From positions 1-13,527 of the forward strand of contig CAJQNM010000537.1 of assembly GCA_905479665.1 (NCBI GenBank): a stretch of 13,527 nucleotides of DNA, read 5' to 3'. The notes under the pieces are model-generated. The model searched no databases. It was not told the DNA's origin and was given only the letters and a program-made list of their open reading frames with translations. Source of the DNA: an uncultured Saprospiraceae bacterium (GTDB taxonomy: Bacteria > Bacteroidota > Bacteroidia > Chitinophagales > Saprospiraceae). Shown piece after piece: positions 7,072-13,527 of the stretch. Every line of letters starts with the position of its first letter. Position 1 is the first letter of the stretch. Position numbers and translations under genes: made by a program.

Positions 7072-10000
7072 ATGTTCAATAAGCATCACCTTGGTATTCT
7101 GCACCTCGTATGCGCTGTGGCGTGTACTTTAGCGACCACCAGTATCCCGTTGGATGGCATGTCGCAATGGGATCAAAGCGACTCGCTCATAGCCAATCAG
7201 GCCTACCAAAAAGCCTATGACTTGCTGAGCAATCACCTGCTTGATTCGTCCCTGTATTACATCCATCAGGCGAAAAATAGCTATGAACAATTGCATCCGG
7301 GACCTCATGCCACCAAATTTAATTGTTATCGCTTGTTGGTGGCACATTATCGCATGAGCGGTGATTACGCTCTGGGCCTCCAAGCCGCCAATGCTGGTCT
7401 CGATCAAGCCGAGTCACTAAAAGACACCTCACTCCTGGCTAGTGCTTATCGGGGGCTTGGCAATATCTGGTTTAATATGGGCGCTTATCCATCCAGTGAT
7501 AGTGCCTTCGATATTGCACTTAACCTGCTGCATTTGCTTGGCGACCCAGCAAACGAAACACTTTCGACGCTTTACAATGACAAGGGCCTGCTACACCATA
7601 AACTTTTCAATACCGATTCTGCTATTTATTTCTTTGAGAAGAAACTCGTAGTCGATCGTATATTATATAAAGATGAGCCTGGTGAGCTGGGATTTGGCTA
7701 TGGGAACCTTGCCATTGCATATCAGGATCTGGGAGATTATTCCAGGGCAATCAAATATCTTCACACAAGTGAAAGTTTGTTTAAGGAAAAATTTGGACCA
7801 ACTCATCAAATCCTCGCCACCACGTATTACAACCTTGCGCTAAATTACAGCCAATCCGGACAGCCCGACACGGCCATTGCCTATCTGTGGCGAGCTAAAA
7901 ATATTCGAGAGTTGACCTATCCCAAAGATCATAGATTTATCGCCGAATATTGGGAGGGCATCGGAAAAAATTACGCCGACAAAGGTGATTTTGACCTTGC
8001 CTTAAAATACTATCAGACGGCGCGGGCGATATTTGTGACGAAGGATCCCAGTACTTACGACGCAGCAAGCTTTCAGGCCAAAGTAGGCTATGTGTACCTT
8101 AAGCTCAAGCGCTGGCAGGAGGCCCATAAACAGTTTGATCAGGCGCTACAAATTCGCCTGGATAGGTTTGGCGCACATGATGCAAAAGTCATGGATTACC
8201 GAATAATGCTGGGTGTGGTCGAAAGCAGCCAGCAAAAATTTGAGGCCGGGCTTGCCTGGTATGGTCAAGCAGTTGCGCCATTTAATTTCGATTTCGATCA
8301 GAATGATTTTTCAGAGATACCACGCCTGTCCTACTTGCTTAGGATCCTGACATACCGTTCCAAGACATATTTAGATTGGTATCTGGCCGATCTGCAAACC
8401 ATGCACCTGGACTCAGCGCTGCACTACAGCGGTCTTAGTCTTAAGCTCCTTGATTATGTAAGACAGACCCATCGTGATGACGAAGCGAGGATCTTGCTCA
8501 ATGAAAATGCGAAGGAAACTTTGCAGCTGGCCCTGAGAGTTATTGCCAAAAAATATGAAATTACCACAAATGAGACTTTTCTAAATCAATTCTTCGATGT
8601 GCTGGAAAGGTACAAGGCCTCTTCACTACTGGCAGGACTAACTGAAAAAAATAGGTCGATTTTACTCGATTTGCCACCTGAATTACTTGCCGAAGAGCGG
8701 GCAATAATGAAAGAATTGACCAAATTGGAGATGGATTATCGTCAGCTTCTGGTCGCTGGACAAACCGATTCAGCTCAGCTCGTTCAATTACAGATCTTTG
8801 ATCAAAAGCGTAAACTGGACGGTTTTGCAGGACGGATAGAAGAATCTTCACCGAAGTACTTCAATTTATTGTATCAACCCACGTACGCGACCTTAAAGGA
8901 AGTCCAAAATAGTCTTGGCGAAGGTGAATTACTGGTAAATTATTTTGTCGATCAGGATGTCATATTTATATTTTATGCTGATCATGAGCAGACGAATCTG
9001 GTCGCACACCCATCACCACAATCCCTGGAAAAATTAGTGACCACTCTGCGCGATACTTTTTTTGATCCAGGCATGCAGCTCCAAAATAATTCTGATTTTG
9101 ATCATATATCCGTATTGCAGCAACTATCTGAGCAACTGCTCGAACCCCTCCCGCTGGCGGAAAAAGAATATCATGAAATTTGTTTTATACCTGATGGAGT
9201 GCTCAACGTGCTGCCTTTCGACTGTCTTTTTGATCCAGGAGAACCTCTGGATCTAACTGCTGCTTTTTCTGAGCTCCCATATTTGTGCAAGAAATATGAT
9301 CTTTATTTCCTGTCTTCGGCGAGCACTTATTTACAGCATAAGGAGAAAGATCACAAGGCGGTTCATCTGCTGGCGTTTGCGCCCAGTTACAGAGTTAGTC
9401 AGGCAGATATCCAGGACGATGATCCTTTTTCTTTGGTGGTGCGGAGTGGTCATTTGCCACTGCCCAATGCTCAGTTGGAAGCCGAAGAGGTGAGCCGTCT
9501 CTGGCACGGTGAGGTTTGGAGTGGTGCGGCGGCCAGCAAAGCTGCTTTTCTTCAACATGTACACGAAGGCGATATTATTCATCTCTCCATGCATGCCATC
9601 GTAGATCATCATAAGCCTTTGCAATCGAAACTGGTCTTTGCCTCCGATAGCCAAACGGGACTTGACTACTTGCATGCGGCCGAACTGTATCAGATGTCGC
9701 TTGATGCCTCTATGGTTGTGCTTTCAGCCTGCAATACTGGTTATGGAAAAATTGCTGCTGGCGAAGGCACCCACAGCTTGGCCAGGGCTTTTTCCTTTGC
9801 AGGCATACCCTCTACTGTGATGAGCCTGTGGAAAATTCCCGATGCTTCTTCGTCCCAGTTAATGGTCTCTTTTTATGAATTTCTCCGAGAGGGTAAATCC
9901 AAAGCATCAGCCATCGGTAGCGCCAAGCGGAAATACCTCGAACAAGTAGCTGATCCGAAGCTCGCTCATCCATTCTATTGGGCAGGTCTTGTCGTGGCAG

Positions 10001-10110
10001 GGAATCCAAGTCCGTTAGCGATTAATAATAATTCAAACGTAAAATTGATCGGAATCGGTCTCTTCAGTTTGCTATTGATATTGCTCTACTTCTGGAAGAA
10101 AATACGCTAA
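7072..10110 (+). CDS. TPR-CHAT protein, membrane-anchored caspase-like protease
   Basis: The 1012-residue product has four parts. A signal peptide covers about 1-30. About eight TPR units span roughly 80-400, several of the 42-residue kinesin-light-chain type (for example 207-240, 248-281, 291-323, 333-366). A helical linker follows, then a C-terminal CHAT domain at about 640-985. One transmembrane helix at about 988-1007 is followed by KKIR. The CHAT fold is that of caspases and separase. Its catalytic His is in HLSMHA (His841) and its Cys in LSACNTG (Cys887), followed by the conserved GEG and SLWKIPD; IPDGVLNVLPFD (706-717) is also typical. Both catalytic residues are present, so activity is expected. 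Signal peptide plus positively charged C-terminus put the TPR and CHAT parts on the periplasmic side, by the positive-inside rule. The gene converges on the anti-sigma-like gene, with 13 bases between the stops. Substrate is unknown; the neighbouring TPR protein is a candidate. Confidence 0.93.
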   Translation: MFNKHHLGILHLVCAVACTLATTSIPLDGMSQWDQSDSLIANQAYQKAYDLLSNHLLDSSLYYIHQAKNSYEQLHPGPHATKFNCYRLLVAHYRMSGDYALGLQAANAGLDQAESLKDTSLLASAYRGLGNIWFNMGAYPSSDSAFDIALNLLHLLGDPANETLSTLYNDKGLLHHKLFNTDSAIYFFEKKLVVDRILYKDEPGELGFGYGNLAIAYQDLGDYSRAIKYLHTSESLFKEKFGPTHQILATTYYNLALNYSQSGQPDTAIAYLWRAKNIRELTYPKDHRFIAEYWEGIGKNYADKGDFDLALKYYQTARAIFVTKDPSTYDAASFQAKVGYVYLKLKRWQEAHKQFDQALQIRLDRFGAHDAKVMDYRIMLGVVESSQQKFEAGLAWYGQAVAPFNFDFDQNDFSEIPRLSYLLRILTYRSKTYLDWYLADLQTMHLDSALHYSGLSLKLLDYVRQTHRDDEARILLNENAKETLQLALRVIAKKYEITTNETFLNQFFDVLERYKASSLLAGLTEKNRSILLDLPPELLAEERAIMKELTKLEMDYRQLLVAGQTDSAQLVQLQIFDQKRKLDGFAGRIEESSPKYFNLLYQPTYATLKEVQNSLGEGELLVNYFVDQDVIFIFYADHEQTNLVAHPSPQSLEKLVTTLRDTFFDPGMQLQNNSDFDHISVLQQLSEQLLEPLPLAEKEYHEICFIPDGVLNVLPFDCLFDPGEPLDLTAAFSELPYLCKKYDLYFLSSASTYLQHKEKDHKAVHLLAFAPSYRVSQADIQDDDPFSLVVRSGHLPLPNAQLEAEEVSRLWHGEVWSGAAASKAAFLQHVHEGDIIHLSMHAIVDHHKPLQSKLVFASDSQTGLDYLHAAELYQMSLDASMVVLSACNTGYGKIAAGEGTHSLARAFSFAGIPSTVMSLWKIPDASSSQLMVSFYEFLREGKSKASAIGSAKRKYLEQVADPKLAHPFYWAGLVVAGNPSPLAINNNSNVKLIGIGLFSLLLILLYFWKKIR

Positions 10111-10123
10111 CGCCGACCCCATG

Positions 10124-10843
10124 CTATTTTTCGAGGTCTCGGATTAAATTCTCGGCCCGCGTCGCTAGGGGATGATTTTCCTGGGCAATCTCTTGCAATC
10201 GCTGCAAAGCATCATTTATTTTTTCTTGACGGATGAGGATGAGTGCCTGGTACCATTTTGCAGGCACTTGAAAATTACTGCTGCCAAGTTCAAGTGGTCT
10301 AAATGAACGAGCAGCATCCGCTAGATCTCCACGTGCTAGATATGCCGAAGCCAAATAAAATTGATCGCCCGGGATGGGATTTTCAATCGCATCAAGGGTG
10401 GCTATTGCGTCATCGTATTGCCCAGCTTCGTACATCTGATAGGCATCCATTTCGGTGGCTTCTCCCTTGGTGATCGGAGTCAATGTATTGGGAAATGGTT
10501 CATAGTAGTGAGCGTAAATCTGCTCAGTACTAGAGAGCGATTTGGGCATAAAGTAGATCGCTAAACCAATAATTAAGATGGCGGCTACCGCAGCCCAGCG
10601 GTACAGATTTCGTCTTACGGGATGACCTACCGCGGCTGTCCTAGCGGGTGACTCTGACACCATAATGGCCCGAAGTTCATCACGGGAGTTGGAGATTGCG
10701 GCCACCTGGAGGTCTTGCTGAAACTGCACTTCACGGACAAAATCGTCATCTTGGTATTTGGCATCAAAGATGGCTTGCTCTGCAGGAGTTAGTGTGCCAG
10801 CGATAAACTTTTCAATTAAAATGTCTTGCTCAGGTTGATCCAT
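10124..10843 (-). CDS. Putative anti-sigma factor with single TM and TPR domain
   Basis: The 239-residue protein has a cytoplasmic N-terminal part of about 80 residues (IEKFIAGTLTPAEQAIFDAK), one transmembrane helix at about 82-99 preceded by RRNLYRW, and an outer part with TPR-like helices at about 131-225. The phrase EQIYAHYYEPFPNTLTP after the membrane helix is typical of Bacteroidota proteins encoded behind sigma factors. The N-terminal part resembles the cytoplasmic region of anti-sigma factors but the protein has no cysteine, so it lacks the zinc-binding ZAS motif. It lies 4 nt behind the sigma gene in the same operon, which supports a role in holding or sensing for that sigma factor. 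Basic residues before the helix predict the N-terminus inside and TPR outside. Membrane anchoring and TPR are clear; the anti-sigma role is inferred from context. Confidence 0.72.
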   Translation of the reverse strand: MDQPEQDILIEKFIAGTLTPAEQAIFDAKYQDDDFVREVQFQQDLQVAAISNSRDELRAIMVSESPARTAAVGHPVRRNLYRWAAVAAILIIGLAIYFMPKSLSSTEQIYAHYYEPFPNTLTPITKGEATEMDAYQMYEAGQYDDAIATLDAIENPIPGDQFYLASAYLARGDLADAARSFRPLELGSSNFQVPAKWYQALILIRQEKINDALQRLQEIAQENHPLATRAENLIRDLEK

Positions 10844-10847
10844 GGGC

Positions 10848-11414
10848 TTATTTTATCATCGTCTTTAATTTCTTCAGACATCGGGATTTGTGGCTTCGTA
10901 CCACATTCTCATTTGAGTATCCGAGGTCCTCGGCAATGGCTGCGATCGAATACCGATGAAAGTAAAATAAGCGGATAATTTCCTGGCACTTTTTGCCGAG
11001 CTCCTTGATGCCTGCTTTTAATTTGAGTTGAGCCGGAGTAAGCTCTTCTTCAACGATGTTCTCGATCGCGTGCCGGGCATCGGGCAAAAGACTTAGATCA
11101 TCCATGACAACCATACGCTCCTGCTTTTTCTTGCTGTTGATCAAAGCGTATTTTGACATGGTAAAGATCATGGTCTTTGGACTACTTCTCGTCGGATCAA
11201 ACTTTCCTTCCATACAAAATTCATAAAATGCGATAACTCCATCCTGAAAGGCATCAAGCCTATCATCTTGCGAGCTCGAATACCGGTTTGCAAAAGCCAT
11301 GAATTCATCTCGATACAACCGGTATAGTGAACCCACGGCCTCATTGCCAGACTCCTTTATCCAATCGACAACACCTGATGTCGGTATCGTCTCAATCGTT
11401 GTCACTTTATTCAA
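10848..11414 (-). CDS. Sigma-70 family (ECF-like) RNA polymerase sigma factor
   Basis: The 188-residue protein has the two-domain layout of ECF sigma factors. Region 2 covers about 26-100 (DAFQDGVIAFYEF, then a segment ending in SKYALINSKKKQER), and region 4 covers about 128-186 with the helix-turn-helix YSIAAIAEDLGYSNENVVRSH near 155-175. Region 3 is absent, as expected. It should direct RNA polymerase to a small set of promoters, often including its own. The partner gene follows after 4 nt and encodes a membrane TPR protein, the likely regulator. The outer-membrane barrel gene diverges from it across 64 bp and is the nearest candidate target, with the CHAT gene another. No target promoter can be defined from this window. 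Confidence 0.9.
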   Translation of the reverse strand: MNKVTTIETIPTSGVVDWIKESGNEAVGSLYRLYRDEFMAFANRYSSSQDDRLDAFQDGVIAFYEFCMEGKFDPTRSSPKTMIFTMSKYALINSKKKQERMVVMDDLSLLPDARHAIENIVEEELTPAQLKLKAGIKELGKKCQEIIRLFYFHRYSIAAIAEDLGYSNENVVRSHKSRCLKKLKTMIK

Positions 11415-11478
11415 AATTGGTCATAAAATATTAACACTCCATGCGAACTAATTTACAGAAATTTCAAAGCATCGGTTA
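11415..11478. promoter_or_regulatory. Divergent intergenic region, sigma gene / barrel gene
   Basis: These 64 AT-rich bases separate divergent starts and must carry the sigma operon promoter and probably that of the barrel operon. No standard Bacteroidota TAnnTTTG box was found on either strand, which would fit recognition by an alternative sigma factor, but a missing consensus in such a short stretch is weak evidence. If the barrel gene starts at 11530, the region is 115 bp. Confidence 0.3.
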
Positions 11479-13218
11479 ATGTTCGGCTGCACCGAGATGT
11501 ATATCTCTATACAACGACACTTTGATCAAATGCAAACATCGATTCTACACTACTGTCTTATACTCATCCTTCTGGTGGGTTTTACCCAAAAGGTAGAATC
11601 TCAATCTTCCAGTAACAAGATAAAACCAGTGACTCTCAGCTCAGGACTTACACTACAGGCTCGATTTTATCAAACGAATACTAGTGCCCTGCGACAGAGC
11701 CCCTTTGCATTTGTGATAAGTGGTACTCCCCGCATCAGTATATATGGCTACGATATTCCTCTGCGTTTTGTTTTCTCCAATCAGCAGAGCCAGTTCCATC
11801 AACCGTTTAATCAGTTTGGGCTTGCACCTCAGATTAAATGGGCTAAATTCTATCTGGGTCATAATAATATTCGATTTTCCGACCATACCCTTAATGGTCG
11901 GAAAGTCCTGGGTGCCGGCTTTGAGCTCCGGCCAGGTCTTTTGCGACTCGGATTTATCTATGGCAGGTTTCAGAAAGCGATCGCCGAAGATCTGGTTCCG
12001 AACTCGGACGAAGACGCCTTCCTGATTCGTCGCCCGCGCCCCACTTTTGAGCAACGTGGTTTTGCTGCCAAGGTAGGCTATGGCTCTGAAAATAATTTTA
12101 TTGATCTCATATTGGTGAAGATTCATGATCGCCCTGAGTCCATTGTGGCTCCTGAGGCTTCGGATATAAAACCTCAGGAAAATCTAGTATTGGGTGTGCT
12201 CTCCAAGGTTACCTTATTTAATAAAATAACCTGGGATTTAGACGTCGGCCTAAGTGCTTTTACCCAGAACACGCAGTCAGATACAATTTCGATCAATCAT
12301 GGATTGGCCTCAAAGTTGACCAAATTATTCGTACCGAGAGAAAGTACGTCACTGCATCTGGCAGGTAAGACAGGCATACATTGGGCCAGCAAGGGGGGGC
12401 GACTAGGCCTGCAGTATCGTCGGGTGGATCCTGGATATCGCACCTTGGCCGCGTATTTTTTTCAGTCAGACCTGGAAGAATATTCAGCCACCGGCCTACT
12501 CAGACTGGCTAAGAATACGATTGTGATGAACGGCAAGGTGGGTTGGCTGCGCAATAATATTTATGAACTGTCGAATGCAAAATCTACGCGCGGCATCGCA
12601 ATATTGTCGCTGCAGTGGAGACCAAATGATTTATTTCAGCTCTCATCGAGCTATTCCAACTATGGTTTGCAAAGAGATGCCTTTCAGCAGATTAGTTTGG
12701 TCGATAGTTTCAGAATAAAGCAGGTATCAAGATCGATTCATATCAGCCCCGCTTTTCATTTTGGCAACACGACGATGAGGCATCAGTTTCAAATAACATA
12801 CCATCTATCTCAACTATCCGATCTAGCCCCTTTTCCGCAGACCATCAATGAAAATAGGAATACCCTCTGGAGGATCGCATACACCTTTACCAGGCCTCAG
12901 AAGATCATGCTGACCCCACAGTTTTTGTACAATCAAATTCAATCCCGGGATCAGAGCCTGCACCGTCTCACGATTGGCCTTGCTTATCGACAATTCTTTA
13001 AAAACTCCCAGGCCTCCTTGGGCTTACAAGGCAATGTCTTCCGGGACATGTCGGATGGAAATCTGGTGCGTCAGGGGAGTCTGCTGAGCATGCAGGGAAC
13101 GATCCCAATCACCGATGAGCACTCCATTCAGGTGCAAACTCGCTGGCTACACAGTGCGAGCGATGCCCAGCGCCGTTCGGAATTTTTCACCACTCTCAGT
13201 TATGCTCTTAGCTTTTAA
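11479..13218 (+). CDS. Outer-membrane beta-barrel protein, TANFOR neighbour
   Basis: The open frame encodes 579 residues. A hydrophobic signal (SILHYCLILILLVGFT, about 21-36) with likely cleavage before QSSSN is followed by a body of alternating aromatic and polar strands, such as YGYDIPLRFVFSNQ, WAKFYLGHNNIRFS and GFELRPGLLRLGFIYGRF. The protein ends in TTLSYALSF; a C-terminal Phe after a beta strand is the usual signal for barrel assembly by BAM. This points to an outer-membrane barrel of unknown function; similar barrels are found in Bacteroidota beside TANFOR proteins (from memory). The next gene starts 2 nt after the stop, so the two are co-transcribed. Starts at 11479, 11497 or 11530 are possible; 11530 gives the shortest signal peptide but no basic n-region, so the longest frame is reported. 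A run of seven G (12393-12399) lies within the coding region. Confidence 0.8.
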   Translation: MFGCTEMYISIQRHFDQMQTSILHYCLILILLVGFTQKVESQSSSNKIKPVTLSSGLTLQARFYQTNTSALRQSPFAFVISGTPRISIYGYDIPLRFVFSNQQSQFHQPFNQFGLAPQIKWAKFYLGHNNIRFSDHTLNGRKVLGAGFELRPGLLRLGFIYGRFQKAIAEDLVPNSDEDAFLIRRPRPTFEQRGFAAKVGYGSENNFIDLILVKIHDRPESIVAPEASDIKPQENLVLGVLSKVTLFNKITWDLDVGLSAFTQNTQSDTISINHGLASKLTKLFVPRESTSLHLAGKTGIHWASKGGRLGLQYRRVDPGYRTLAAYFFQSDLEEYSATGLLRLAKNTIVMNGKVGWLRNNIYELSNAKSTRGIAILSLQWRPNDLFQLSSSYSNYGLQRDAFQQISLVDSFRIKQVSRSIHISPAFHFGNTTMRHQFQITYHLSQLSDLAPFPQTINENRNTLWRIAYTFTRPQKIMLTPQFLYNQIQSRDQSLHRLTIGLAYRQFFKNSQASLGLQGNVFRDMSDGNLVRQGSLLSMQGTIPITDEHSIQVQTRWLHSASDAQRRSEFFTTLSYALSF

Positions 13219-13220
13219 AA

Positions 13221-13527
13221 ATGTATCAAATGAAAACGAAACAGATTCTCTTATTGATTTGGCTCCTGTTTTACGGCATTTATCTCTCTGCCCAATCCGT
13301 TTCAACAATGGTGCTGGTCTCGCCTCCGTACAGCCCATATCTCAATGACTATCTGCAATTTGAGAATCAGGCTGTTTTAACGCTCGAAAATAATACCGCA
13401 AGAGCGCAGCAAATATTTTTGAGAGGCAGTGTGGTGGGTGACAATGGGATTTCAGCCCATACTACACTCGATTACCTTCCCCTCAATCCCATTACGCTAG
13501 AGCCGTTTGAGGTCAGAATGCTGGTGG
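13221..13527 (+). CDS. TANFOR-domain secreted protein, N-terminal part (3' end outside window)
   Basis: The frame starts 2 nt after the barrel gene and stays open for 102 codons to the window end. It opens with MYQMKTKQILLLIWLLFYGI and a signal-peptidase site near LSA-Q. The ATG at 13230 gives the more typical MKTK start and may be the real one. The mature part begins with VSPPYSPYLNDYLQF, then AQQIFLRGSVVGDNG and LNPITLEPFEVR, which match the start of the TANFOR domain (TIGR02542, a domain of about 147 residues first described in Tannerella forsythia). These are exported proteins of Bacteroidota without a known biochemical role, probably at the cell surface. The two-gene order with an outer-membrane barrel suggests that the barrel exports, anchors or receives this protein; that is inference. 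Length and later domains cannot be seen. Confidence 0.82.
   Translation, partial: MYQMKTKQILLLIWLLFYGIYLSAQSVSTMVLVSPPYSPYLNDYLQFENQAVLTLENNTARAQQIFLRGSVVGDNGISAHTTLDYLPLNPITLEPFEVRMLV

Noticed and set aside
7072..7170. Lipoprotein signal in the CHAT protein (AVAC near Cys18)
   Set aside because: The residue at -3 is Ala rather than the usual Leu and the segment continues hydrophobically, so an ordinary signal peptide fits better.
7072..10110. TPR-CHAT protein as a type III-E CRISPR effector (Csx29)
   Set aside because: It has a signal peptide and membrane anchor, and the window shows no gRAMP effector gene and no CRISPR repeats.
10100..10150. Bidirectional terminator between the convergent CHAT and anti-sigma genes
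   Set aside because: Only 13 bases separate the stops, and the only stem nearby is a 4-bp CGAG/CTCG pair, too weak to call.
11653..12126. Open frame of 157 codons opposite the barrel gene
   Set aside because: Shadow of the barrel coding sequence, and the translation lacks any recognisable motif.

Overview
The window is a chromosomal segment of a Bacteroidota bacterium, most likely from the Saprospiria or a nearby marine or freshwater lineage. The evidence is the combination of an 800-residue two-module FtsX/MacB permease without its ATPase, a TPR-CHAT protein with a signal peptide, a sigma factor paired with a cysteine-free membrane partner, an outer-membrane barrel followed by a TANFOR-domain protein, AT-rich gene starts with almost no Shine-Dalgarno sequences, and moderate GC. 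Family names come from recognising motifs in the translations; no database search was run.

Left part (1-893). The window opens inside the 3' end of a Fic-family gene whose visible Fic motif has Gln where the catalytic His should be. Behind it lies about 680 bp without an intact gene: a decayed scrap of a permease 3' end, a cluster of strong palindromes, and a second, 22-codon copy of the Fic tail. The two Fic tails and their flanks form a direct repeat about 638 bp apart, with only silent differences in the shared codons. This looks like a duplication followed by decay or recombination.

Middle (894-6997, minus strand). A large FtsX-type permease gene lies downstream of a two-gene operon encoding a DUF1587/1592/1588/1585 cytochrome-like protein with two CxxCH motifs and a Tat-exported DUF1552 protein. 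The two genes overlap by four bases (ATGA). This pair is best known from planctomycetes, verrucomicrobia and myxobacteria and has no established function.

Right part (7072-13527). A 1012-residue TPR-CHAT protease-like protein (plus strand) carries an intact His/Cys pair and is predicted to sit outside the inner membrane, held by a C-terminal transmembrane helix. It converges on an ECF-like sigma factor and a membrane-anchored, TPR-bearing putative anti-sigma factor (minus strand, 4-nt gap). Divergent from the sigma gene is an outer-membrane beta-barrel gene followed after 2 nt by the start of a TANFOR-domain secreted protein, cut by the window end.

The most interesting reading is that the right part is one signalling and surface module. 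The CHAT protease and the TPR domain of the putative anti-sigma factor are predicted to face the same compartment, so the protease could release the sigma factor by cleaving its partner. This would be an envelope analogue of the TPR-CHAT/sigma logic known from type III-E CRISPR (Craspase), although no CRISPR component is present here. This is inference from topology and neighbourhood only.
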